DNA from: Bifidobacterium choerinum
GTDB taxonomy: Bacteria; Actinomycetota; Actinomycetes; Actinomycetales; Bifidobacteriaceae
Assembly: GCF_000741135.1 (NCBI RefSeq)
Contig: NZ_JGYU01000003.1
Coordinates: 62,001-126,000 of the forward strand
Length of the DNA: 64,000 bases
Reading direction: 5' to 3'
Numbering within the stretch: position 1 is the first letter of the stretch; the number at the start of each line of letters is the position of its first letter. A model generated the notes under the pieces. The model was given only the letters and a program-made list of their open reading frames with translations. It ran no database searches and was not told the origin of the DNA. The translations under genes were made by a program, and so were the position numbers. This document shows, piece after piece, positions 38,914-47,470 of this stretch.

Positions 38914-39855
38914 TCACCAAGCCTGTCCGCGCATGTCGGCGGGGATGTGCTGCATGAGGTCCGCCCGGGTGAGGGCGAAGGCCGATTCGGGCGGCTGCAC
39001 ATCGCCCTGCGACTGCGCCGCCTCCTGGCAGAGGCGCACGAGCTGCGCGCCGTCGATGAGCTGCATGCCGACCTGTCGCGCGTACTCGAGCGCGTCGGAC
39101 GTGAACCGGCTCGTCGTGATGAAGAGCAGACCCTGCGCGTGTTCCGTCATGTTGGCGCCCTGCAGCTTCTGCAGCATCGGGCGGCCGATATGGTGATTGC
39201 GGCTGTAGCATTTGCATTCGGCGATGTAGCTCGTCCCGGTCGGGCCGTGGAGCCTGAGGTCGAAGCCGCCGTCCCGGCTCGGCGGCGTCACCTGCGCCTG
39301 CCATCCGAACTGACGCAGCAGGTCGGCGCAGAAGCCTTCGAAATCCGTCGGATTGCCGCTGAAGCTCTGGATGATGGCGTCGATGCTCGTGGCGGTGCGC
39401 CGCGCGCGCAGCTGCCCGAGGACGGCGTCCCGCTTGGCCCGCTCCTCCGCGCAGTAGTCGACCGGTATCCCGGCGGCGCGCAGCTGCTGCACGAAGGCGT
39501 AGGCGGCGAAGGGGTCGCTGCCCAGCATCTTCCATCGGCCGACGAATATGACGCTCAGACGATGGATGACGGCCGTGTTGTTGGAACGGCGGTCGCGGGT
39601 GCCGTCACGTTTGGCCGCCGCCCATGCCGGATATCCCAGAGCGAACGATCCCGTCGCATGCGGATGCTTCGCCTTGCGCATCCGTATGGATTTCGGCACG
39701 GCCACGCCGTATTCCTTGAAGAAACGGTCGCGCCGGACCTCCTGCACGAGCAGCTGCACCAGCTTGACGAGCAGCGCCACCAATGCGGCCGCGACGATGA
39801 CGCCGATGATCAGATAGAGGAAATGGAGATACTGTTGGGGTATTGAGTTCGTCAT
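38914..39855 (-). CDS. Membrane-anchored Mrr-like restriction endonuclease
   Basis: 313 residues. A single hydrophobic helix (about 10-38) is followed by a basic stretch, then a region of unknown fold. From about residue 168 (DFEGFCADLLRQFGW) there is a Mrr-type PD-(D/E)xK domain: Asp199 in DGGFDL and Glu213-x-Lys215 in IAECKCY, with later GRPMLQKLQGAN and GLLFITTSRFTSDALEYA. Mrr-type domains cut modified or foreign DNA, but this family also contains non-restriction proteins. The ATG at 39855 follows GGAGG by nine bases. The gene stands alone with no methyltransferase nearby, consistent with a type IV-like enzyme, if active. Confidence 0.85.
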   Translation of the reverse strand: MTNSIPQQYLHFLYLIIGVIVAAALVALLVKLVQLLVQEVRRDRFFKEYGVAVPKSIRMRKAKHPHATGSFALGYPAWAAAKRDGTRDRRSNNTAVIHRLSVIFVGRWKMLGSDPFAAYAFVQQLRAAGIPVDYCAEERAKRDAVLGQLRARRTATSIDAIIQSFSGNPTDFEGFCADLLRQFGWQAQVTPPSRDGGFDLRLHGPTGTSYIAECKCYSRNHHIGRPMLQKLQGANMTEHAQGLLFITTSRFTSDALEYARQVGMQLIDGAQLVRLCQEAAQSQGDVQPPESAFALTRADLMQHIPADMRGQAW

Positions 39856-40088
39856 CGTGTCCGCCTCCGTCGTGGAGCCCCGCCGGTGCCGCGTACGTCG
39901 TGCGGGCGTTCCGTCCCATCCGTCATTGATGCGCCGTCGCGCATTCGGCGCTCGGAGAACATCGCGCGGCCTGCGTGCGCACGCCATCCGCGCCCATGCC
40001 CGCTGATGCGTCGGTATGACGATTATATTGCACGCGCGCCGCCGCCGATTCCCGCCACGGTGGCGTCGCGCGTCTACACTGGGGAGGC

Positions 40089-40766
40089 ATGGAGCAACTT
40101 ACCGTCGTGATTTCTGGATTCGACCCCTATGAGGGCGTCAGCGTGAACCCGTCGCTTGTCGTGCCGGACGCGCTCGCGAACGAAGGCGTCGACGTCGACC
40201 GGAACAACATCGAGGACCCGCTGCACGATGTCGCGATCGATGTGCACGCCGTGCATGTGCCGGTCAGCTTCCGCAACGGCTGGGCGAAGCTGCACGACAC
40301 GCTCGAGCAGGTGCAGCCGAACATCGTCATCGCGACCGGCCTCAAGCGGGCGGCGCGCGGCATCCTGCTCGAACGTTGCGCGATCAACCTCAAGGACACG
40401 ACGCGTCCCGATGCCGAGAACGTCATCCCCGGCCACCGTGTCATCAACGAACACGGCCCGGCGGCCTACTGGACCGGACTGCCGCTGCGCGCGATCCTCA
40501 ACGCCTTCGCGAAGGACGACATCCCGGCGACGCTGAGCTCGGACGCCGGCACCTTCGTCTGCAACGCGCTGTTCTATCATCTGCAGGAGTGGGCGGCGCA
40601 GCGCGGCGACACGATGGGCGGCTTCGTCAACCTGCCGCTCGTCAACGAGCAGCCGCATCCGCAGCACGGCCTGTCGCTGCGCCAGCAGATCCAGGCCGGC
40701 AAGGACGTCGTGCGCGCCTGCGCGCGCTACTATCTGCAGCCGACGAGCGAGGACATCCTGCTGTAG
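40089..40766 (+). CDS. pcp: Pyroglutamyl-peptidase I family protein (atypical active site)
   Basis: 225 residues, peptidase family C15, which removes N-terminal pyroglutamate. N-terminal VVISGFDPYEGVSVNPS is the family start. Glu95 lies in LLERCAINL and Cys158 in SSDAGTFVCNALFYHL, two of the three catalytic residues. The third, His in the usual GFIHxP motif, is Asn181 here (GGFVNLPLVNEQP). Nearby His190 and His193 might substitute, but this is speculative. The ATG at 40089 has GGGGAGG seven bases upstream. The enzyme may be inactive or altered. Confidence 0.85.
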   Translation: MEQLTVVISGFDPYEGVSVNPSLVVPDALANEGVDVDRNNIEDPLHDVAIDVHAVHVPVSFRNGWAKLHDTLEQVQPNIVIATGLKRAARGILLERCAINLKDTTRPDAENVIPGHRVINEHGPAAYWTGLPLRAILNAFAKDDIPATLSSDAGTFVCNALFYHLQEWAAQRGDTMGGFVNLPLVNEQPHPQHGLSLRQQIQAGKDVVRACARYYLQPTSEDILL

Positions 40767-40943
40767 ACGGCTGCGCGCCGGTCCGCGGCGAAGACGCCGC
40801 GGGGCGTGTTTTGCGCTCAATGTGAGTTTCCGCGTGTTGCGACAGCGGCCGGCGATATGCATAGACTAGAGTGCAAGCTGTAGATGTGCGTCGCGGACGC
40901 ACGCGAAGGTCCTGCGAACACCCTTTCGCGAAAGGAATGACTA

Positions 40944-42509
40944 ATGGTTGAGCGATTCCCGGTCGTGCTGCGTGGCTACGACAAAGAACGTGTGGATGAG
41001 GCGATGATTGCGGCGCAGACGACGATCGACCGTCTGCGCGAACAGGTGAAGGCCGGGGACGACACCGTGCTGCAGCTGCAGGCGCAGCTGCAGGAGGAGA
41101 AGAACCGCAAGGCCACCTCGGACAACTCCTTCGCATCGCTCGGCGCGAACGCGCAGCAGATGCTCGCCTCCGCCGAACAGACGAGCACCGAGCTGCTCGA
41201 ACGCGCGAAGAAGGATGCGGCGAGCGCGCGCGTCGAAGCGCAGTCGCAGTCGCAGACATTGATCAACAACGCGAAGCTCGATGCGCAGCATCTCGTCGAC
41301 GACGCCCAGGCCAAGGCGGACACGATGCTCAAGAACGCGCAGAACGAGGCGACGACGATCATCACGAACGCGCAGCAGGAGGCGAGCCAGCTCAAGGCGC
41401 AGACGGCGAAGACCGTCAGCGAGCAGCGTCAGACTCTCGACCTCGAGCTGACGAACTCGCGCGAGGAGCACGTCAAGCGCCTCGAGGCCGAGAAGGCGTC
41501 GCAGGAGCGCGAACTCGCCGAGCTGCGCGCGCAGGCGACGCAGCAGATCAGCGACCAGCGCCGCAGCGCGAACGAGGAGATCGCGCGCCTCAAGAGCGAG
41601 ACGAACGACCAGATCGAGACGGCGCTCGCTGACGCGAACAAGAAGCTCGCCGACGTGCGCGAGCAGGTGTCGAAGCTGATGACCGAGGCGCAGCGCAAGG
41701 CCGGCGAGATCACCGACTCCGCGAAGTCGCACGCGCAGGAGATCACCGACACGGCCGAGGTCAACCGCACGAAGACGATGAGCCAGGTCAACGCCGAGGT
41801 CGAGCAGATCCGCGCCGACATCGCCGCGCAGCAGGACGAGGCGACGAAGAAGGTCGCCGAGCTGCTCAAGAGCCTCGAGGAGCGCCGCCAGCAGGCGAAG
41901 GAGGAGGCCGAGACGCAGATCGCCGAGGCGAAGCAGATCCGCGAGGAGGCTGACGCCTATGCCGCGCACAAGCGCAAGGAGGCGGATGAGGAGTCCGCGA
42001 AGATCGTGCGCAAGGCGAGCGAGGAGGCGAGCAACCAGATCGAGCAGCGCCGCCGCGCCGCGCAGTCCGAACTCGACGGCCTGACGAAGCGCATCGGCGA
42101 CCTGCAGCGCCGCGAGGCCGACATCACGCAGCGCGTCTCCGAGCTGCGTTCGATGTTCGCGAACGCCTTCGCCGGCTTCGGCCTCGGCGTCGACAACGCG
42201 CATTCGACCGACAACATGTCCGTCGTCAACGCCTTCGTCGAATCCGACAACGACGCCGACGCCGACACCGACGTCGACGACGCCGATTCGACGGTGCTCA
42301 TCGACGACCACGCGCAGCACGCGCCGACCGTGCCGCCGGCGCCGACGATGTCCGAGCATGACGACGCCGCCGATGCCGCCGCGCCGCACGCCGAGGAGAG
42401 CGCGACCGAGGTCATCGACGTGACCGAGACCGACACGGCCGACGACGCGACGATGCGCCGACGACGGCCTTCGACGCGAGCGACAACGACCCCGACGCCA
42501 CGCAGCTGA
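40944..42509 (+). CDS. DivIVA-domain coiled-coil protein
   Basis: 521 residues. The first 40 residues (FPVVLRGYDKERVDEAMIAAQTTIDRL) match the DivIVA membrane-targeting domain, so it is probably a polar growth or division-site scaffold. Residues about 40-405 are an almost unbroken coiled coil rich in Ala/Glu/Gln/Lys, followed by a short hydrophobic patch and an acidic Asp/Thr/Ala tail. The start has AAAGGAATG upstream. The final 18 residues are suddenly Arg/Thr/Pro-rich; shifting frame near 42456 instead gives PTTAFDASDNDPDATQLTD and a stop at 42515-42517, which fits the acidic tail. One base is therefore probably missing around 42453-42458. Confidence 0.85.
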   Translation: MVERFPVVLRGYDKERVDEAMIAAQTTIDRLREQVKAGDDTVLQLQAQLQEEKNRKATSDNSFASLGANAQQMLASAEQTSTELLERAKKDAASARVEAQSQSQTLINNAKLDAQHLVDDAQAKADTMLKNAQNEATTIITNAQQEASQLKAQTAKTVSEQRQTLDLELTNSREEHVKRLEAEKASQERELAELRAQATQQISDQRRSANEEIARLKSETNDQIETALADANKKLADVREQVSKLMTEAQRKAGEITDSAKSHAQEITDTAEVNRTKTMSQVNAEVEQIRADIAAQQDEATKKVAELLKSLEERRQQAKEEAETQIAEAKQIREEADAYAAHKRKEADEESAKIVRKASEEASNQIEQRRRAAQSELDGLTKRIGDLQRREADITQRVSELRSMFANAFAGFGLGVDNAHSTDNMSVVNAFVESDNDADADTDVDDADSTVLIDDHAQHAPTVPPAPTMSEHDDAADAAAPHAEESATEVIDVTETDTADDATMRRRRPSTRATTTPTPRS

Positions 42510-42650
42510 CCGACTGACGCCGCATCCCGCGACCGCCCGGAACGGCCGTGCCCACACGCGTTCCGAGCGTTCACATACCACCGGACGTACCACGTGCCGA
42601 CCAACCAACAATCAGAGAACAACAGAACAACAAAGGAGCAAGGAGAGACC

Positions 42651-43988
42651 TTGACCGCAATCACCCCATTGTCCGCCGACGAACTCAACCAGCTGACCGC
42701 CGACTTCGACTCCGACCCCGTCAACCGCATGGCGATGAACGCCGTCACGAGCGCCGGCATCGACAAGGTCGCGCGCAACTACGACCGCGCGCGCCTGCTG
42801 CAGCGCCGCTTCTCGACGGTCGTCGACAACGGCGAGGCGACCCATCAGGACCGTTCCGGCCGCTGCTGGCTGTTCAGCTCGCTCAACGTGGCGCGCTTCG
42901 TCGCGAAGAAGAACATGAACCTCAAGGAGTTCGAGTTCTCGCAGAACTACGCGATGTACTACGACAAGCTCGAGCGCATCAACTACTTCATGGGCGACAT
43001 GGCCGACCTGATCCGCGGCGGCGAGCCGGTCGACTCGCGCCTGTTCCAGCACATGCTCGCCGACGTCATGGGCGACGGCGGCCAGTGGACGATGGCGCTC
43101 AACGTCTACAAGAAGTACGGCGCCGTGCCGAAGGACCTGTATCCGGAGACCGAGTCGTCGAAGAACACCGGCGAGATGAACACGCAGCTGCGCCGCCTGC
43201 TGCACACGGCCGTCGCGCATATGGTCGACGATCCGAGCCGGATCGACGACATCGTGCGCCGCACCGTCGAGGCCGGCCACCGCATGCTCACGATTCATCT
43301 GGGCGAGCCGCCGAAGCGCTTCCACTGGGAGTGGACCGACGCTGACGGCATCTTCCACCGCGACGGCGAGATCACGCCGCAGGAGTTCTGGAACAAGTAC
43401 GTCGGCTCCGCCGACCTCGAAAGCTACGTCTGCCTCGTCGACGACCCGCGCCATGAGCACGCGAAGGGCCGGAAGATCGGCATCGAGCATCTGGGCAATG
43501 TGGCCGGCGGCGACCCGACCGAATACCTCAACGTGCCGGTGCGGTTCATGAAGGACTGCGTGCGCGACATCCTCGTCGAGCAGGGCATCCCGGTGTGGTT
43601 CGGCGCCGACTGCCATCCGATGATGGACCGCACCGACGGCGCATGGGCGACCGACCTATTCGAGTACGACAAGGTGTACCGTGTCGACTTCGACATGACA
43701 AAGGAGCAGCGCGTGCGCTTCGGCGACTCGGCGATGAACCACGCGATGGCCTTCGTCGGCGTCGACGTCGAGGACGACGGCAAGACGACCCGCCGCTGGC
43801 GCGTCGAGAACTCGTGGGGCACGAAGATCGCCGACAAGGGCTACTTCACGATGGGCGACGACTGGTTCGACCAGTACGTCTTCGAGGTGGCCGTGCCGAA
43901 GGCGATGCTGCCCGACGAGTACCTCAAGGCGCTCGACGAGCCGGCGACGATGCTGCCGGCATGGGACCCGATGGGTGCGCTCGCGTAA
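42651..43988 (+). CDS. pepC: Aminopeptidase C (bleomycin hydrolase family)
   Basis: 445 residues, cytoplasmic cysteine aminopeptidase of family C1B, a hexameric broad-specificity peptidase. Catalytic Cys72 lies in QDRSGRCWLFSSLNVARF. The His and Asn are in NHAMAFVGVDVEDDG and WRVENSWG. The middle contains the family segment SRLFQHMLADVMGDGGQW. The likely start is TTG at 42651: AAGGAG sits five bases before it and family homology begins there. A GTG at 42594 would add an implausible 19 residues. A hairpin at 44060-44091 follows. Confidence 0.94.
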   Translation: MTAITPLSADELNQLTADFDSDPVNRMAMNAVTSAGIDKVARNYDRARLLQRRFSTVVDNGEATHQDRSGRCWLFSSLNVARFVAKKNMNLKEFEFSQNYAMYYDKLERINYFMGDMADLIRGGEPVDSRLFQHMLADVMGDGGQWTMALNVYKKYGAVPKDLYPETESSKNTGEMNTQLRRLLHTAVAHMVDDPSRIDDIVRRTVEAGHRMLTIHLGEPPKRFHWEWTDADGIFHRDGEITPQEFWNKYVGSADLESYVCLVDDPRHEHAKGRKIGIEHLGNVAGGDPTEYLNVPVRFMKDCVRDILVEQGIPVWFGADCHPMMDRTDGAWATDLFEYDKVYRVDFDMTKEQRVRFGDSAMNHAMAFVGVDVEDDGKTTRRWRVENSWGTKIADKGYFTMGDDWFDQYVFEVAVPKAMLPDEYLKALDEPATMLPAWDPMGALA

Positions 43989-44059
43989 GACGCGTCCGGC
44001 ACGTCCGCGTCCGCTCGGCGCGAACGGCACGCCGGACGATTCCCGCTGATTCCTGTCAT

Positions 44060-44091
44060 GCGGCGCGCAGGCTTTACGGCCTGCGCGCCGC
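44060..44091 (+). terminator. Terminator hairpin after pepC
   Basis: GCGGCGCGCAGGC (44060-44072) pairs perfectly over 13 bases with 44079-44091, loop TTTACG, followed by only three T residues. Confidence 0.75.
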
Positions 44092-44208
44092 TTTGCGATA
44101 CATGCCGGCGATACGTCAGGGGATGTGTCCTAGTATGGGTATCCGATTTCCCGCTCGGGAACGTTCAAGAACATGCACAAGGATCGATGAGAGGAAGAGG
44201 AACGAACG

Positions 44209-45336
44209 ATGGCAGCCCTTCGTGGTCCGGACAGTTCGCAGGACAATGTGCTCGACGCGCGCGCCGTGGTCCCCGAGACCGTCGACGTCAACATCCGTCA
44301 GCTCGACCCGATTCCGGCCCCGCGCTACTTCATCAAGGAGCTGCCGCTCACCGACGCGATGAGCGAGCTCGTCCTGTCCTCGCGCCGTCAGATCCGCGAC
44401 ATCCTGCACGGCCGCGACGACCGTGTCCTCGCGATCGTCGGCCCCTGCTCGATCCACGATCCGAAGGCCGCGCACGAGTATGCGACGAGGCTCGCCGCGC
44501 TCAACGAGGAGCTCAAGGACCGCCTGATGATCGTCATGCGCGTCTACTTCGAGAAGCCGCGCACGACGATCGGCTGGAAGGGCCTGATCAACGACCCCGA
44601 CCTCAACGGCCGCTTCGACATCCGCAAGGGCATGTGGCTCGCGCGCAAGGTGCTCACCGACGTCCTGTCGCTCGGCCTGCCGGCGGCGACCGAATGGCTC
44701 GACCCGATCACGCCGCAGTATCTGTGCGACCTCGTCAGCTGGGGCGCGATCGGCGCGCGCAACACCGAAAGCCAGGTGCACCGCGAACTGGCGAGCGGCA
44801 TGAGCATGCCGATCGGCTTCAAGAACGCGACCGACGGCTCGATCAAGCCGGCCGCCGACTCGTGCTACACGGCCGCCTTCGAACACCACTTCCTGTCCGT
44901 CAACCTCGACGGCCAGGTCATCTCCGCCGAGACGAAGGGCAACCCCGACTGCCATCTCGTGCTGCGCGGTTCGAGCAGCGGCCCGAACTACGACCCGGTC
45001 TCCGTGGCCGGCGCGCTCGCGGCGCTCAGGGCGTCGAAGGCGAGCGGCCCGAGCGACCACGGCCTCGTCATCGACGCCGCGCACGGCAACTGCGGCAAGG
45101 ACGAGGTCGTCGAGGCGCGCGTCGTCGAGGACATCGCGTCGCGCATCGCCGCCGGCGAACGCGGCATCCTCGGCATCATGATGGAAAGCTTCCTCAAGGG
45201 CGGCCACCAGAAGCCGGCGCCGCTCGACCAGCTCGTCTACGGCCAGTCGGTAACCGACGCCTGCGTGCCGTGGGGCCGCACCGAGCAGGTGCTGCGTGAA
45301 CTCGCCGACGCCGTCGCCGCACGGCGCGGCAACTGA
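44209..45336 (+). CDS. DAHP synthase, class I (first copy)
   Basis: 375 residues, 3-deoxy-7-phosphoheptulonate synthase, first step of the shikimate pathway (PEP plus erythrose 4-phosphate). Class I motifs: AIVGPCSIHDPKAA, MRVYFEKPRTTIGWKGLINDP, SWGAIGARNTESQVHRE, MPIGFKNATDGSIK, NPDCHLVLRGSSSGPNY and DAAHGNCGKD. N-terminus is about 60 residues before the barrel, as in feedback-regulated AroF/G/H types. AGAGGAAGAGG precedes the ATG. A second DAHP synthase lies 2.1 kb downstream. Paired copies often respond to different aromatic amino acids, but which one cannot be read here. Confidence 0.95.
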   Translation: MAALRGPDSSQDNVLDARAVVPETVDVNIRQLDPIPAPRYFIKELPLTDAMSELVLSSRRQIRDILHGRDDRVLAIVGPCSIHDPKAAHEYATRLAALNEELKDRLMIVMRVYFEKPRTTIGWKGLINDPDLNGRFDIRKGMWLARKVLTDVLSLGLPAATEWLDPITPQYLCDLVSWGAIGARNTESQVHRELASGMSMPIGFKNATDGSIKPAADSCYTAAFEHHFLSVNLDGQVISAETKGNPDCHLVLRGSSSGPNYDPVSVAGALAALRASKASGPSDHGLVIDAAHGNCGKDEVVEARVVEDIASRIAAGERGILGIMMESFLKGGHQKPAPLDQLVYGQSVTDACVPWGRTEQVLRELADAVAARRGN

Positions 45337-45352
45337 GCGGGCGCATCGCACG

Positions 45353-47395
45353 ATGCAACGCATCATCGCCAGCAGCAATGCGTCGCAGCTGCGTGACGGC
45401 GCCCCCACGCCTGCCGCACCTGCCGAGTCGACACCACCGCGTCCCATCGCGCGCCGCGAATCGGCGCCGCGCGGTCACATCCGCGTCATCGACGGTCTGC
45501 GCGCGCTCGCGATCGGCGGCGTGCTGCTCTACCACGCGCGCCCGTCGCTCGCCGTCGGCGGCTTCCTCGGCGTCACCGTCTTCCTCGTGCTGTCCGGTTT
45601 CCTGATCACGCGCGGCCTGCTCGGGCTGCTCGAGTCGGGACGCTGCTCGTATCCGAAGTTCGTCGTGCGCCGCGCGCGCCGCATCTGGCCGCCGGTGCTC
45701 ACGACAATCGCGTTCGCAGCCGTCGTCGTCTATCTGTGGGCGCCGTCGCTGCTGCTCAAGCTGCGCGCCGACGCCGTGCCGAGCGCGCTGTTCTACAGCA
45801 ACTGGTCGTACATCTTCCGCCACGTCTCGTATTTCGACGCCGCCGGTCTGCCGTCGCCGCTGACGCATCTGTGGTACACGAGCCTGATCATGCAGTTCTA
45901 TCTGCTGTGGCCGCTGCTGCTCGCGCTCATCGTGCGCCTCATGCGCCGCAGATGGGCGCGAGCATGCGCGATCGCCGCGCTCATCGCCGCGTCGAGCATA
46001 GAAATGGCGATGCTGTACATGCCGGGGCATGACACGTCGCGCATGTACTACGGCCTCGACACGCGCGCCGCCGAGCTGCTCGTCGGCGCGCTGCTCGCCG
46101 TCCTCGTGCACCGCGCCGACGGCGACGACATGCCGACGCTCGTGCCGTGGGACGGCTGGCGCCGCGACCTGCATATCGGCTCGTACGTGCTGCCGGTCAC
46201 CATGCGGCGCATCGTTGCCGGCGGCGTGTTCCTGTGCCTGGCCGTGCTCGTCGTCTCGATGTTCGTCGTCGACGCCTCGGCCTCGTGGCTGTACCGCGGC
46301 GGCTTCCTGCTCTACGCGCTGCTGACGGCGACGATGCTGTGGGCGGGCATGCTGCCCGGCGTCTTCGGCCATGCGATGGGCGTCAAGGCGCTCGCCTATC
46401 TGAGTTCACGCTCGTTCTCGCTGTACCTCGTGCACTATCCGCTGCTGCTCGTCATGAATCCGGCGACGCGCGCGCATACGCCGTGGTGGCTCGTGGTCGG
46501 GCAGTTCCTCGTCATCCTCGCCGTCGGCGAGGTCTTCTACCAGTGCGTCGAGGCGCTGCGCGGCGCACCGTGGCTGCCGTGGACGCGCCGCCGGCGTGAC
46601 AACCCGGAGCGCACGCAGCGTCCAGGCGCCTTCATCGGCGCGGTGACCGGCGTCGTCATCATCGTCATCCTGCTGCTGCCGCTGCCGTGGCGTCAGCTCA
46701 CGCACGAACGCGCCGTCGCGCTGCGCCCCGAGCTCGGCATGACGGCCGAGCAGGCGAGGAAGGAGCTCGACGCGCAACGCCGACCGAAACCGTCGCCGAC
46801 CGCGTCGACGCCGGCCGCTCCGGCGACACCGACCTCGAAACCCGCGCCGCCGAAGCCGAAGGTCGAGGCACTCAAGGCCCCCGACAACCTCGACCCGTCG
46901 CGCTGGCACTGCGACAGGGCCGCCGGGACCTGCGACGTGCGCATGCTCGTCGTCGGCGATTCGGTGACCGAAGGCGTCGCGCCGGCGCTCATGCAGTATT
47001 TCCCGAACGCGCACGTCGACGGCAAGGTCAGCCGCCAGTTCGGCACCGGCGTCGACCTGCTGCGCCAGTACCTGACGAGCGAGGATCCGCAGCTCATCGT
47101 CTTCGCGCTCGGCACGAACGGTCCGCCGACGCAGGAGAGCGTCGACGAGGTCATCCGTCTGGCGAACGGAAGGCCGCTGTACTTCCTGACGACGCGGGCG
47201 CCCGTCGCGTGGATCGACCAGACGAACCAGCTGTTCGTCGACGCCGCGAAGGCGCATCCGAACGTCGGCGTCATCGACTGGTCGGCGCTCTCCGGCGCGC
47301 ATCCCGAATACCTGTACGACGACGGCACGCATCCGAACGAACTGGGCACGCAGGCCTACGAGCAGATGCTGATGCGCGCCGTCTGCCCGCAGTGA
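45353..47395 (+). CDS. OafA/OatA-type acyltransferase with C-terminal SGNH domain
   Basis: 680 residues. The N-terminal acyltransferase-3 domain has about ten transmembrane helices, starting HIRVIDGLRALAIGGVLLYHA and GVTVFLVLSGFLITRGL. A Pro/Thr/Lys linker (about 480-510) leads to an extracytoplasmic SGNH hydrolase domain with GDSVTEG (Ser537), GTNGPP, and DGTHPN (Asp657, His660). Such two-domain enzymes O-acetylate peptidoglycan or cell-surface polysaccharides. The ATG at 45353, 17 bases past the DAHP synthase stop, is chosen; an upstream in-frame start would overlap that gene. No strong ribosome site is visible, so translational coupling is likely. Confidence 0.9.
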   Translation: MQRIIASSNASQLRDGAPTPAAPAESTPPRPIARRESAPRGHIRVIDGLRALAIGGVLLYHARPSLAVGGFLGVTVFLVLSGFLITRGLLGLLESGRCSYPKFVVRRARRIWPPVLTTIAFAAVVVYLWAPSLLLKLRADAVPSALFYSNWSYIFRHVSYFDAAGLPSPLTHLWYTSLIMQFYLLWPLLLALIVRLMRRRWARACAIAALIAASSIEMAMLYMPGHDTSRMYYGLDTRAAELLVGALLAVLVHRADGDDMPTLVPWDGWRRDLHIGSYVLPVTMRRIVAGGVFLCLAVLVVSMFVVDASASWLYRGGFLLYALLTATMLWAGMLPGVFGHAMGVKALAYLSSRSFSLYLVHYPLLLVMNPATRAHTPWWLVVGQFLVILAVGEVFYQCVEALRGAPWLPWTRRRRDNPERTQRPGAFIGAVTGVVIIVILLLPLPWRQLTHERAVALRPELGMTAEQARKELDAQRRPKPSPTASTPAAPATPTSKPAPPKPKVEALKAPDNLDPSRWHCDRAAGTCDVRMLVVGDSVTEGVAPALMQYFPNAHVDGKVSRQFGTGVDLLRQYLTSEDPQLIVFALGTNGPPTQESVDEVIRLANGRPLYFLTTRAPVAWIDQTNQLFVDAAKAHPNVGVIDWSALSGAHPEYLYDDGTHPNELGTQAYEQMLMRAVCPQ

Positions 47396-47470
47396 TGCGC
47401 GGGGACGATACGGATGGTCGCGTCGTGCGGCGCCCCTTGCTAAGCTGAGGCCGGAACAAGAAGGAGCATC

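Noticed and set aside
42594..42650. GTG start for pepC adding 19 residues
   Set aside because: The AAGGAG at 42640-42645 lies inside that extension and is perfectly placed for TTG 42651.
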